DNA from: Erythroxylum novogranatense
Taxonomy: Eukaryota; Streptophyta; Magnoliopsida; Malpighiales; Erythroxylaceae
DNA length: 64,000 nt
Assembly: GCA_029891385.1 (NCBI GenBank)
Contig: CM057227.1
Coordinates: 61,009,567 to 61,073,566 of the forward strand
Direction of reading: 5' to 3'
A program made the position numbers and the translations under genes. The notes under the pieces were generated by a model, which was not told the DNA's origin, did not search any database, and saw only the letters and a list, made by a program, of their open reading frames with translations. Positions 48,182-59,438 of the stretch are shown one piece after another; positions within the stretch are counted from its first letter, which is position 1, and each line of letters opens with the position of its first letter.

Positions 48182-49360
48182 AAGATCAGTTGGCAAATTT
48201 ATTGACAACTAATTTCACGATGGGTTTGTTCAACTGTTTTGCTCGAGAGATTTAAGAAGGTCCAAAGTAGATTATCCTAAAGTAATTTAAATTCTATTGA
48301 TATATTTACATTTTTGGCATATCAAATGATCTTAACTCGATTAACGAGCACCAAAATCTTTCGATTAAGTTATCATGATCCACAAAGTCTTATCTGTCAA
48401 TAAGCGTCCAAACATTTGAATTGAATAGCTATCCAAAAGGTAAGACATCAATAAGGTAAAGAAGGCAAACATTAGGCCTACAAAACATATCGTTTTTGCA
48501 CACAAGAAATAAAAAAGGCTTGAAGAGCTTGGCTTGTATTTACGATGTGCTTAAACTGTATGCTTCAGTGAATCGCAGAAGATGGCCGGCGTGTACTCCA
48601 CAAGAAAATAGAATTGACGTGGACTTGAATGAAAATCCAACAATTTGGTGGATTTATCATTCCTGGATGATATGTACGCTTCTCCATCATGTAAGTTGAA
48701 TAAATTTATCACTCACTTTGTTTATTAGTATGAAATGTGCTACAACGGATGGTCTACATTACATTAACGTACAGCATTCAAAAATAATGATCGATCGATT
48801 GATAACTAAAGGCTCCTTACAGTCTCAATGATGGCTCAGAATGGCTGCAAGTGCAAGTGGTGTGTTTGTGTATGACAACAACTGAAAAAGGCAAAGGGGA
48901 AAACAAATGTCTTTGTCGGGATTATCTTAATCGGAGAAAGAGTAATTATTTATTCAACTAATGGTGGTCCGTCAACGGCTCCACTTTGGCCTCGAAATGC
49001 CTGCTGCAGGCTGCTAATAATTATAACTTAGTATTTAACTAACAACGCCACGTGAATCCACGTGAAACTGGTCCTCTTTGTTGCTAAATCTCCGAGATCC
49101 TTCAAGGGTTAATTAGTAGAATGTCATTTCAAAAGGAGCCGAGGCTAATTAAAATAAAATAAAATATACATCACTTTGATACAACCCTCAACTTTGTGTA
49201 ACATAAGAGACTTATTGGGACTGTTGGTAATTAGCTCGACCTAAAAAAAGCATGTGTTTTTTAGTGACGAATGGAAACTCTACCACTATAAAAGCATTGC
49301 TATTATAATGGTAGAAATTTTGTGGAATATGAAATAAGTGAAGTGGAGGTGGACTGTTGA
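48182..49360. other. Unassigned sequence between CACTA and LINE relics
   Basis: Less repetitive than its surroundings, with 'cgccacgtgaatccacgtga' (two ACGTG cores) at about 49043. No coding frame stands out. It may be single-copy host DNA. Confidence 0.4.
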
Positions 49361-49369
49361 TTGAATAAC

Positions 49370-51070
49370 AGCTAATTCATGTTAAGGCTAGAATGAAGAA
49401 CTTACAATATAGATTTCAGTTGACTTTTATATATGCTTTTAATCATTGTTTTCAAGTGAGCTCTCTGTGAAATACTATAAAACAAAATGGGAGATAGCAT
49501 CAAGAAACCTTAGCATAATCAGTGATTTTAACTACGTGCTTAATATCCATGAGGTGGAAGGTGAAATAATCTCCTTGAGAAATCACACTGATGAATTAAG
49601 GAAATGTATAAACAACTTACAAGTTACTAATCTAAGTGAGGGCCAAAAGTTCACATAGACAAATAAACAATAAGGAAGGTGGTTCATGAGGTAAAAACTT
49701 GATAGATCTATAGTGAACGAATCATAGATGTAGGAATTCCAACAAAGTATAACAAAATTTGGTAATCAATTACTCTTGGAATGGATACCTATAATGGCCC
49801 ATACCACCTTAAAGCAATAAATTGGGATATATCCTTTTAGATTCAACAACTACCTAAATGTAGGAGAAGGTTTTGAATATGATTTTAAAAAAGGGGTCAA
49901 CATAATCATTTTTTACACTAAGTTAGTCTCTTGTATGAGAATACTACAATTAATTAAAGGTGAACTGAAGCAACTTAAGCAAGCCTTTAGTCTTAATACT
50001 TAAAAGGACGTGACAGAAGCTAATGGAAGATTGGAAATAGTACAGGATGAACTAAAAAAAAACCTCATGATGTATCTTTAAGAAGTATTGAAATAGCAAC
50101 TTTTAAATACTATGACAACCCATAACTTATTAATAAAGCAGAGAGCCAAAGTGATTTGGATAAATGATAGAGTTAGGAACACAAATTTTTTCCATTGGGC
50201 TATACAAAAAAGGGTGAACAGTAATAAAATTAATTCACTATTGAGCGAAAGTGGCACTCTCCTCACCCAAAAGCAGGAATTGCATCAGAAGATCTACAAT
50301 TTCTTCTTTAATACTATTGGATTTGCTTCATATGCTAACTTTTATATGGACCAAGTGGCTTATATAGTTGGGGATAACATTTCGATTGAGTTACCTAATA
50401 TTCTAGCTAAACCTATTGAACTTAAGGAGGTGAAGAAGGCCCTATTCTCCTTACACCCTAGTAATGCTTTGGATCTAGATGGGTACAATGCTTACTTTTG
50501 TTAGCAAACATGGAAGCACAAAAAATTACAGTGACTGAAGTCGTAATGTAATTCTCTAGGTTTAGTTCAATGTTAAAGGAGGTCAACAAAACTATATGAA
50601 CCTTGTACCTAAGGTGACTTCCCTAATTGTATAAAGAATTACTAGCCTATATCTTATTACAAAGTCATTTATAAGATAATTGCAAAAATCCTAGCTAGTA
50701 GAATAAATCTATAGGAGATAAAATGCTTTCATTAAGGATATATCTGTAGGAGATAGCATTTTACTAATGTAAGAATCCCTCAAAGGTTATAAAAAAGAAA
50801 ACCAATAGGAACTATATGATTAAACTTGATTTCCAAAGGTCTTTTGACACATTATATTGGAACTTCCCATTGTATACTCTAAAAGCATTTGGAGTACTAG
50901 ATACATTCATCAATTGGATAGGTAAAAGCATGTCCACTACTTACTATGGTATACTTATAAATGGGGAGTAATAAAAATAACTTAAGGTGCTAAGGAATTA
51001 ACACAAGGGAACCCTCTATTTTCTTATCTATTTAAGTTATCTATGGATGTATTTATAAGAATACTAAAGG
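49370..51070 (+). pseudogene. L1-type LINE ORF2 relic (endonuclease C-term to RT)
   Basis: In order: 'TFIYAFNHCFQ' and 'ISDFNYVLNIHE' (endonuclease GDFN motif, G lost), 'LRKCINNLQVTNL' and 'KLDRSIVN'. Next is an open stretch 50112-50504 with 'QRAKVIWINDRVRNTNFFHW', 'INSLLSESG' and 'IELPNILAKPIE', the linker to the RT. Then come broken RT blocks 'PISYYKVIYKIIAKILASRI', 'IKLDFQRSFDTLYW' and 'KELTQGNPLFSYLFKLSMDV'. The protein would nick DNA and copy LINE RNA at the target. Stops are numerous. It is cut at 51070 by the Tekay LTR, so it predates that insertion. Confidence 0.85.
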
Positions 51071-52364
51071 TGTAGCCCCCCTTACCACAGGGTACACACC
51101 GGGACGCCCGGAGGTCATTCTGGTACATAACCTACGATAAGGACGAGCTACATGCGATCACTACATTCACTTCATATGGCATCATATCAATATGCACTTA
51201 TAAGGAATCATAAGATCACAATATTTTTTTTAAAACTACTCTTCCCTCATTTCCTTTCACAAAATCGATGATTACACTGTGTCTTTCATGTTTTCCTTAT
51301 GTACATCATAAAAAAACCTAATACAAAAGTCTTACATGAAAGAGGAAATGTATCAAATCTATCTAAGTCATCCAAGAGTCCCAGCTGACCGACCTTTGAG
51401 CCATGACCTCACTCGCCCAAAACACAATCTGTACGACAGTGGAGTTCCTAGTGAAATGAATCGCCCCTCTATCCTGAAAAGACAACATTGCAATTTTGAT
51501 GAGTTTTACGAACTCAATGAGTGAACCATCATTGATGAGTTCACCGGATCAAACGCACATATCACATAATTCACTAATATTCATTCACTGGATTCAATCT
51601 TATAATGTTATATGTATGAGACTCACATTCGTTGTTATTGTTGTGACCAAGTAGCCATCACATACGTATATACACAATTACTTGCCCATAGGGCTCAGTT
51701 GGAACAGAATTACAAAGCAAAGCTCTGCACACAAAACATATATCATGGAGCCAAGCTCTACATGGAAGCGCTTCATTAGCCACTCAAGTCACAATGCCTT
51801 TATCTGAGTATGCACTTTATGAAATGCACCACATACGGATTATGTCATATCAGATAATCACATGCGATATTTAAATCAGAAACTCATTATCATCGGACCT
51901 AAGTCCGGCATTCAATTTTCGTTGAGAAACCACATATTATACAAAATTTCAGATCAAACAAGGCACTTCCAATACCATATCCACATAACAAACTCCTTAG
52001 ACTTTAAGGCCGGAATTCAATCAAATCACAAATACTTTATAAATGGAAGCTAACACATCAAACAATTTCAAAATAAATCAATCCTAGGAAATCTTCTAGG
52101 TTGACTCACTAGTTTCTCCCGAAGCTAATGTCTGGAAGATCCAGCAACGTTTGGAGGTTGACGTTCTAGTGGCTCCTTTATAACAAATAACATATACATA
52201 TATCACAATTTGAACAATTATAAGTATTTAATAATGCACATGAATGAAATGAAATATGTACAATGCATATTCATGACTATCCCAGGTATTAATCCATAAA
52301 TTTCATCACAAAACATTCAATTATCAAACTCACGTAACTAACATCCGTCCGTAGGATTTAAAAC
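51071..52364 (-). repeat. Tekay 3' LTR (LTR D), outer part
   Basis: Begins 'tgtagccccccttaccacag'. 'gagttttacgaactca' near 51503 matches LTR C and the plus-oriented LTR. It is interrupted after 52364 by the Athila insertion; the pentamer AAAAC at 52360-52364 is the target copy. Confidence 0.85.
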
Positions 52365-53787
52365 TGATAAGTGCATATTTTTCCAATATTTGTGTTTTAA
52401 TTATTCCTCTTTACGCCTCTTGTTGATTCAATTACTGAGACTTAATTTGATTTAATATTTCCTTGTAGGGAATTATAATCTTGGCATGATATAGGAAAAA
52501 GGAGGAGGTTTTTAATTAAGAGCAAGACACAACAAAGCAAGGAAGGCTGGGCATTGACACATGCAAGTGAGACAAGAAGCCAAAGGGGGGCCCACGGCAA
52601 TTAATTGAAGATGAAAAGAAAACCTAGAGCAGAGTTCACGCATACAACGCCAGGGACGCAGGAGAGGACGCACGCAACATTGGGCTTTGAATTAAAAAAA
52701 TAGAAGGGCCCACGGAATTAATGGAAGAGGACAAAACCTAGGAAAAGAAGGCAGGGACTGGTTGGCGGCGGTTCACGCAGGAGCAGGTGGACTGGCTGGG
52801 AGGATTATGCACGCACCACAGTGAAGATTATAGAGGAAACTCACGCTGGAAGTTTGGACGGGGAAAAGAAGAGGACAACGCCAGCGACACTTGGAGATCT
52901 TCTAGTTCTCCTTATTTCTTTGTTATTTAGACTATGTTAATTAAGAATCTTGTTTTATTTAATTTTCGTATGAGTAGCTAATCTGTTTTAGTCGGGGAAT
53001 TCCAATTGTTATGCGGTGACTCGTGAGACCTTATTGTTCTGATTATTTGGTTATAATATTCGTACTGTTTCTGATTTATTGTCATTGTTTATTAATTGAT
53101 TCTGCGATTGAGGCCTGATTGTAGAGTTAGTTAATTTACATATCGCCAACTGATTTACTTGGTGGAGTCTAACTGGGTGATTGGTATTTGTGGCAATTGG
53201 CACTAGGGCATAGTACTTATGCGATTTTGTGTGGAGGAACTTGCGATCTAACTAGATGAAGCATGAGTCGGTCGTGTAGTCGATTAGGGTTAGTGTTTCT
53301 TTAGAATTTAATGTCATTAATTAATTGAATCTCGGAGAGTCTCGAAGGGTTATTAGTTAATTAGGAATAGTCAAAGGAGTTTCTGCGACTATTCTAAAAT
53401 TAAGAAGAAACGAGGGAGCCAGAGGTAGTTGGTAACTATAGCTAACCTATTATTAAACCAAAGAAAATATTTGAGTCGATGATCGTGGTCTAAGCATAAT
53501 TAGGAATTTCCTGGCTAAGCTGTCGTTTATTGAGTTTATCAATTTTATTTGCGTTCTTTGTTGGTTATTGTTTTATTAATTTGCGTTAATCTTTTATCGC
53601 TTGTTATTTCAATTAGTAGTTTTAGTAGAAAACTCTAAACCCCCCATTTTAATTATTTTCATTCGTTCTTTGGCATTTAAATAGAATCAATTATTCCATT
53701 CTCTGTGGATCGACCCCATTTACCACTGTGCGCAATTTATTTTCGTTTGGTGTTTGGGATTTATTTTTGGTGGATTCGACACCATCA
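52365..53787 (+). repeat. 5' LTR of Athila-type element
   Basis: 1423 bp from TGATAAGTGC to 'gacaccatca'. It is the single-copy form of the segment that is duplicated at 58374-58441 in the 3' LTR. Confidence 0.95.
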
Positions 53788-53794
53788 AATTTTA

Positions 53795-53811
53795 AGCGCC
53801 GTTGCGGGACC
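53795..53811 (+). other. Primer-binding site, tRNA-Asp-like, shortened
   Basis: 'agcgccgttgcgggacc' lies 7 bases inside the 5' LTR. Athila elements usually have a tRNA-Asp complement resembling TGGCGCCGTTGCCGGGGA. Here one or two bases are missing, so priming may be weakened. Confidence 0.65.
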
Positions 53812-53830
53812 GTAACTAATTGATTTTGTT

Positions 53831-54070
53831 TTGTTTTATGCTAGGAACATTCAATGCGGAGATTCCATCTTGTACGACCTCGAGATCGAAAAGACCGCTA
53901 AGAGGCTAAGGAAGTTGAGCAAGCTAAGGAAGAAGCAAGGAAAAGCTAGTGGATCACAGACCCTGGTTGAGTCGGATACTGAAACGGAATACGAAGAGGA
54001 GATTGAAGTTGAACAATGGACCGACGGAAGCTTAACCGTGACCACGCCGCAAGATATGGCTCTCAAGTAA
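53831..54070 (+). pseudogene. Athila gag, N-terminal segment in a shifted frame
   Basis: 79 codons rich in charged residues ('EIEKTAKRLRKLSKLRKKQ', then 'ESDTETEYEEEIEVEQ'), as at the start of Athila gag. It overlaps the main gag frame (54016) in a different register; a +1 or -1 shift between 54016 and 54060 has disconnected the two. Confidence 0.65.
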
Positions 54071-54645
54071 CACTCCGGGACTTGGGTAGACCCAACGAAG
54101 CACGACATCCGCTGTGCATAGATTTTCCAGAACTTCAAGAAGGGTTCGAATTGAAATCCGGACTCATCCACTTGCTGCCCACCTTCCGTGGATTGGAGAA
54201 CGAGGATCCGAACAAGCATTTGAAGGAATTTCACCTCGTCTGCACTTCTATGAAGCCCCGCAATGTCACGAAGGACCAAATTAAACTGAGAGCTTTTCCA
54301 TTCTTGCTACAGGATGCAGCTAAGGATTGGCTCTACTACCTACCTCCAGGGACAATCAACACTTGGGAAGGGATGTCTCGGCAGTTTCTAGAAAAATATT
54401 TTCCAGCATCCCGAGCCGCCAATATCAGGCGAGAAATCTGTGGCATTAAGCAGAAGAATTCAGAGAACCTCTACGAGTACTGGGAGAGGTACAAGAGAAT
54501 TTTGGCAAGCTGCCCGCAGCATGGCATATCCGAACAATTGATCATCCAGTATTTCTACGAGGGTCTTATTCCAATGGAGCGCAGAATGATGGATGCCGCA
54601 AGTGGTGGGGCCATTGTCAAGAAAACCCACCAAGCCCGGAGTTGA
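54016..54645 (+). CDS. Athila-type GAG (retrotransposon gag domain)
   Basis: 209 codons. Residues about 19-80 ('TLRDLGRPNEARHPLCIDFP', 'HLLPTFRGLENEDPNKHLKE') and the retrotrans_gag domain at about 94-190 ('AKDWLYYLPPGTINTWEGM', 'KYFPASRAANIRREI', 'YEYWERYKRILASCP') are typical of Athila gag, the structural RNA-packaging protein. It ends early, after 'MMDAASGGAIVKK'. The expected continuation is found in another frame (54646-54775: 'RVNEVNVTSLDEVKSLL'), so a frameshift splits gag. The Met at 54016 is probably internal; the native start lies upstream in the shifted segment. Confidence 0.88.
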   Translation: MDRRKLNRDHAARYGSQVTLRDLGRPNEARHPLCIDFPELQEGFELKSGLIHLLPTFRGLENEDPNKHLKEFHLVCTSMKPRNVTKDQIKLRAFPFLLQDAAKDWLYYLPPGTINTWEGMSRQFLEKYFPASRAANIRREICGIKQKNSENLYEYWERYKRILASCPQHGISEQLIIQYFYEGLIPMERRMMDAASGGAIVKKTHQARS

Positions 54646-55463
54646 TATCAACCATGGCAGCAAACTCCCAAAGAATTGGTGCTTTCGGCAAGATATACCG
54701 CAAAGAGTGAATGAGGTAAATGTTACTTCTCTCGATGAGGTCAAATCTTTGCTAACAACTTTGGTCCAGAATTGAATGTAGGTACTCCTCCACCTACGAG
54801 GCGCGTGGCATCTGCACCAATTTAGCTCACCCAACCGATGCATGCCCAATGCTCCACGATGAAATACCGAGAATGTGAATGCTATTGGGTTCCAACAGAG
54901 GCAATTTGATCCCTATTCAAACACCTACAACCCGGTTGGAGAAGCCACCCAAACTTCAGCTTATGCTAACGTACCAACCGACCCAACAGAATTACTATCA
55001 AAGACCACCACCACCAATGCGACCTTCGGCTCGGGTAAGCCTCTTGAAGAAATTGTCCATATGTTAGCCGCTAACACCGCAAAATTTCAACAGACACCGC
55101 AACTGATTCCAAAAGCTAAGAGAGCATGAAGACCCTAGAGACTCAAATGAGTCGATAGCATCCTCCGTTAGCGAATGGAGACTCAAGGCAAGTCGCCTTC
55201 TCGGACACTCGACCCGAGGCATAATGTGAGCGCGATTTTCTTAAGAAATGGTAAGGAATTGCAATTCCCGATCGACAAGAACCCTACACGTGACCACGCC
55301 CAGGGTTCCCGCAGAGAGAGCGAGCAGAGGTGAAAGGGAGCTTACACGTGACCACATCAGATTCGGGTCCAACTGAAATTATCGAAACCCAAACCTTTAG
55401 TGGTTCCACCACCATTCCCAGAGACCGGCTCGTAACAAGAAAGAAAAGGAGGATAAGAGCATC
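54646..55463 (+). pseudogene. Athila gag C-terminal part, decayed
   Basis: Broken frames carry gag remnants ('RVNEVNVTSLDEVKSLLTTL', then 'GFQQRQFDPYSNTYNP' from 54881). Asn/Gln/Pro-rich composition fits the linker between gag and protease. Several stops; no CCHC knuckle recognised. Confidence 0.6.
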
Positions 55464-56426
55464 ATGGAGTTGTTCCAAAAAGTTGAAGTAAACATCCCAC
55501 TCCTCGAGGCCATTAAACAGGTTCCGCGCTACGCCAAATTCCTTAAGGAATTATGCACAAACAAGCGTAAGTTAACAGGTAATGAAAGGGTGAGTGTGGG
55601 GGAGAATGTTTCAGCTATCTTACAGAGGAAACTACCTCCTAAGTGTCGCGACCAAGGTATGTTTTCCATTCCTTGCAAAATTGGGAACATTGGTATCAGT
55701 AAAGCTATGTGTGACCTAGGAGCTTCTATTAATGTGATGCCTTTATCTGTTTATACCTCCCTGGGTCTTGGTCCGTTAACTAGTACTGGAGTTATAATTC
55801 AATTGGTGGATCGATCGATTGTCTATCCTGAAGGTGTTTTAGAGGATGTGCTAGTTCAAGTTAATGGGTTAATTTTTCCCGCTGATTTCTTTGTTATTGA
55901 TATGGGAAATGATAGTTCATCTAATTCTTCTGATATCTTGTTGGGTAGGCCTTTCCTTAGCACGGCTAAAGCAAAGATAGATGTGCATAGTGGTTCATTA
56001 ACTTTAGAGTTTGATGGTGAAGTGGTGAAATTCAATGTTTATGATGCCATGAAACGTGCTGAAGATGTGTCTTGTGTTTATAATGTTGATATCATTGAAG
56101 ATTTGACTCATGAGGCTTCTGCTTTAAATTATGATGATGAGTTGAATTATGCTTCGTGTCATAGGATGTTTGTTGATGGAGTTAAGAGATTTACTGATCG
56201 GTCTGAAGTTTCTGATGATATACTTGATGAGGCCCCAAAGCTAGAGCTCAAAACGCTTCCCGAACACTTGAAATATGCATATTTAGGTGACGGTGAGACT
56301 CTACCCGTGATCATATCCAGTATGCTCGACGGTCTGGAAGAGGAGAAATTAATTAGAGTACTTCGAAAGTACAGGGAGGCAATTGATGGGACCATTGCTG
56401 ATTTCCAACATCGAGACGAGGGTTAA
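55464..56426 (+). CDS. Athila-type aspartic protease, ending just before RT
   Basis: 320 codons. Residues about 10-62 are the spacer ('LLEAIKQVPRYAKFLKEL'). The protease fold is at about 66-200, with the active-site D84-L-G-A ('MCDLGASINVMPLSVY') and 'ILLGRPFLSTA' at 158-168. The C-terminal part reaches 'ELKTLPEHLKYAYLGDGETL' and 'LRKYREAIDGTIADF', which normally leads into RT. After this the sequence jumps to post-integrase tail, and the frame stops within a few codons. RT, RNase H and integrase are absent. The protease would process gag, but no intact gag-protease frame exists. Confidence 0.9.
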   Translation: MELFQKVEVNIPLLEAIKQVPRYAKFLKELCTNKRKLTGNERVSVGENVSAILQRKLPPKCRDQGMFSIPCKIGNIGISKAMCDLGASINVMPLSVYTSLGLGPLTSTGVIIQLVDRSIVYPEGVLEDVLVQVNGLIFPADFFVIDMGNDSSSNSSDILLGRPFLSTAKAKIDVHSGSLTLEFDGEVVKFNVYDAMKRAEDVSCVYNVDIIEDLTHEASALNYDDELNYASCHRMFVDGVKRFTDRSEVSDDILDEAPKLELKTLPEHLKYAYLGDGETLPVIISSMLDGLEEEKLIRVLRKYREAIDGTIADFQHRDEG

Positions 56427-57979
56427 CATCGAAACGAGGATCGTCGAGCCTAGGACGTTAAACAAGGGCGCTAATGGGAGGCAGCCCATATTTTTATTTT
56501 TATTTTTATTTTATTTTATTTTTCTTTCCTTTCTTTTGCTTTATTTTGTGTTATTTTTGTCTCGTTTGTTTCCTTCTTTCTTTGTTTTGATATTTTCCTT
56601 TCCTTCCCTGTGTCTTTCAAGAGGTTGACATTGGATCAATTCGAGTTCTTAGATTACAACATGGCGGGAGTCCTTTGTATGATCATATGTTGGCTCTCGT
56701 CCCTCACTGTATTAGCTATACCCTCTCGGCGGGATGCCTAAACGAGCTCACGATAAGCCCTCATCTTCTCTCCGATTCGTGGAAGTCCTCGGTTTACCTT
56801 TTCATTTACTTTTACGTTGAGGACAACGATGCTTTAAGTGTGGGAGGTGATTTATAGTTTTGAGATGCGTTTTGCTTTTGCTGTTTTTGTTTTTGTGCTG
56901 CTTCTATTTTTGTACCCTCTGTCGCTCTCGGTATATTTTGACTTTTGGTTGCGGCATCTGTGATATACTTTCTGCTCCATTTTGCTTGATGAATTGCTGT
57001 GCCTTAGGTAATGGTGGATTGTTTTAAAGGGGTCGAGAGTATGGTTGAGTCCCTTGTTGCTTAATGCTAATTAAATGTTAATGATTTTGTCCTATATGTT
57101 GAAGTTGCGAGCCTGGGTTAATCGGTTAAAAAAAAAAAAAAAAAAGTGTGATTAATCGGTGCCTTTCTTGTCTAGAGTCATGTTAAGCTTAGAAGTTGAG
57201 TTGGTATGTGTGTGGAACTTTGGATTGATGTGGGAAATTATGGTGGACAAAGGGAATGGAAAATAAAAATAAAAAAAAGGTGTTTGATTCGTTCCGCCAA
57301 TCACCAAAGGTGGTTGTGAGCGAAGCCAAAAATCCGTCTAAAGGTCGGACGAGACTGAGTAACCGGGCGACATTCATCACAAATGTTTGCGTTACAGAAA
57401 AGGTCTTGAACAACTATGACGTGTGAGGCAACCAACTACTCCTCTGATTACTCGAAAAAAAAAGAAGAAAAAAAGAAAAAAATATTGCAAGCATCTGAGT
57501 AATTACGAGTAAGGCTAAAGCCACTTGGCGTTGTGATTGACCGAGTAACCGGATGACATTCATCACAAATGTTTGCATTCGCGTAAAAAGGCCAATGACA
57601 ATTCCAAGCAAATTATAGCTAAAAACACCTAATTAAGTAATTAAGATTAACCCGATCTTCCCATGACTACCACATAAATTTAGAATTCCTCATATATGCT
57701 AACCACCTGATAAGTGAAGTGTGTTTTCTAGGCTTGATTGGTTTTTAATTAAAATTCGGTAATTCATGCATATGCTTCAATTTGAATTCAGGCTTGTGTC
57801 TTCTCGTGTAGGAAATTTGTTGCATTTATTTGACATTTTATTGACATTGGGACAAGATTGCGCTCTCATTCCTAGTTTACATTACCTTTGTGCATGTCTC
57901 ATTGAGTGGAGTGGTTTTTCATTATGTCTTGGTCTTCTTTTATGCTTGAGGACAAGCATCGTTTAAGTGTGGGGAGATT
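56427..57979 (+). other. Athila 3' non-coding tail
   Basis: Begins with the post-integrase signature near 56450-56490. It has an A run of about 18 at 57127 and two related segments near 57300-57410 and 57490-57600, sharing 'acattcatcacaaatgtttgc'. Two purine tracts occur: 'agtgtgggaggtga' at 56838-56851 and the one beside the 3' LTR at 57966-57979. No env-like frame. Confidence 0.8.
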
Positions 57980-59433
57980 TGATAAGTGCATATTTTTCCA
58001 ATATTTGTGTTTTAATTATTCCTCTTTACGCCTCTTGTTGATTCAATTACTGAGACTTAATTTGATTTAATATTTCCTTGTAGGGAATTATAATCTTGGC
58101 ATGATATAGGAAAAAGGAGGAGGTTTTTAATTAAGAGCAAGACACAACAAAGCAAGGAAGGCTGGGCATTGACACACGCAAGTGAGACAAGAAGCCAAAG
58201 GGGGGCCCATGGCAATTAATTGAAGATGAAAAGAAAACATAGAGCAGAGTTCACGCACACAACGCCAGGGACGCAGGAGAGGACGCACGCAACATTGGGC
58301 TTTGAATTAAAAAAATAGAAGGGCCCACGGAATTAATGGAAGAGGACAAAACCTAGGAAAAGAAGGCAGGGACTGGTTGGCGGCGGTTCACGCAGGAGCA
58401 GGTGGACTGGTTGGCGGCGGTTCACGCAGGAGCAGGTGGACTGGCTGGGAGGATTATGCACGCACCACAGTGAAGATTAAAGAGGAAACTCACGCTGGAA
58501 GTTTGGACGGGGAAAAGAAGAGGACAACGCCAGCGACACTTGGAGATCTTCTAGTTCTCCTTATTTCTTTGTTATTTAGACTATGTTAATTAAGAATCTT
58601 GTTTTATTTAATTTTCGTATGAGTAGCTAATCTGTTTTAGTCGGGGAATTCCAATTGTTATGCGGTGACTCGTGAGACCTTATTGTTCTGATTATTTGGT
58701 TATAATATTCGTACTGTTTCTGATTTACTGTCATTGTTTATTAATGGATTCTGCGATTGAGGCCTGATTGTAGAGTTAGTTAATTTACATATCGCCAACT
58801 GATTTACTTGGTGGAGTCTAACTGGGTGATTGGTATTTGTGGCAATTGGCACTAGGGCATAGTACTTGTCTGATTTTGTGTGGAGGAACTTGCGATCTAA
58901 CTAGATGAAGCATGAGTCGGTCGTAGTCGATTAGGGTTAGTGTTTCTTTAGAATTTAATGTTTAATTAATTGAATCTCGGAGAGAGTCTCGAAGGGTTAT
59001 TAGTTAATTAGGGAATAGTCAAAGGAGTTTCTGCATTATTCTAAAATTAAGAAGAAACGAGGAGCCAGAGGTAGTTGGTAACTATAGCTAACCTATTATT
59101 AAACCAAAGAAAATATTTGAGTCGATGATCGTGGTCTAAGCATAATTAGGAATTTCCGGCTAAGTCGTCGTTTATTGAGTTTATCAATTTTATTTGCGTT
59201 CTTTGTTGGTTATTGTTTTATTAATTTGCGTTAATCTTTTATCAGTTGTTATTTCAATTAGTAGTTTTAGTAGAAAACTCTAAACCCCCCATTTTAATTA
59301 TTTTCATTCGTTCTTTGGCATTTAAATAGAATCAATTATTCCATTCTCTGTGGATCGACCCCATTTACCACTGTGCGCAATTTATTTTCGTTTGGTGTTT
59401 GGGATTTATTTTTGGTGGATTCGACACCCATCA
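57980..59433 (+). repeat. 3' LTR of Athila-type element
   Basis: 1454 bp, directly after the purine tract 'gtgtggggagatt'. The extra length over the 5' LTR comes from one 34-bp duplication, partly offset by small deletions. Confidence 0.95.
58374..58441 (+). repeat. 34-bp tandem duplication unique to the 3' LTR
   Basis: Two identical units, 58374-58407 and 58408-58441, starting 'tggttggcggcggttcacgc'. Only one copy is present at the matching place in the 5' LTR (52758 onwards). The two LTRs are copied from one template, so this duplication arose during or after integration. Confidence 0.93.
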
Positions 59434-59438
59434 AAAAC

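Larger units (their letters stand above)
52365..59433 (+). mobile_element. Athila-type gypsy element with RT-RNaseH-INT deleted
   Basis: 7069 bp, flanked by AAAAC target duplications (52360-52364 and 59434-59438). LTRs begin TGATAAGTGC and end CATCA. The internal 4.2 kb has gag, a protease, only the first residues before RT, then the non-coding tail that normally follows integrase ('gacgttaaacaagggcgcta', 'gggaggcagccca'). It could move only with proteins supplied in trans. By eye the LTRs differ by around 10-12 substitutions plus small indels, so the insertion is young. Confidence 0.93.

Noticed and set aside
48490..48700. Possible small host gene between CACTA and LINE relics
   Set aside because: A single 67-codon frame without a recognised domain or splice context. 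Left as unassigned sequence.
58377..58589. Glycine-rich 70-codon frame in the 3' LTR of the Athila element
   Set aside because: It is created by the 34-bp GC-rich duplication and is absent from the 5' LTR.
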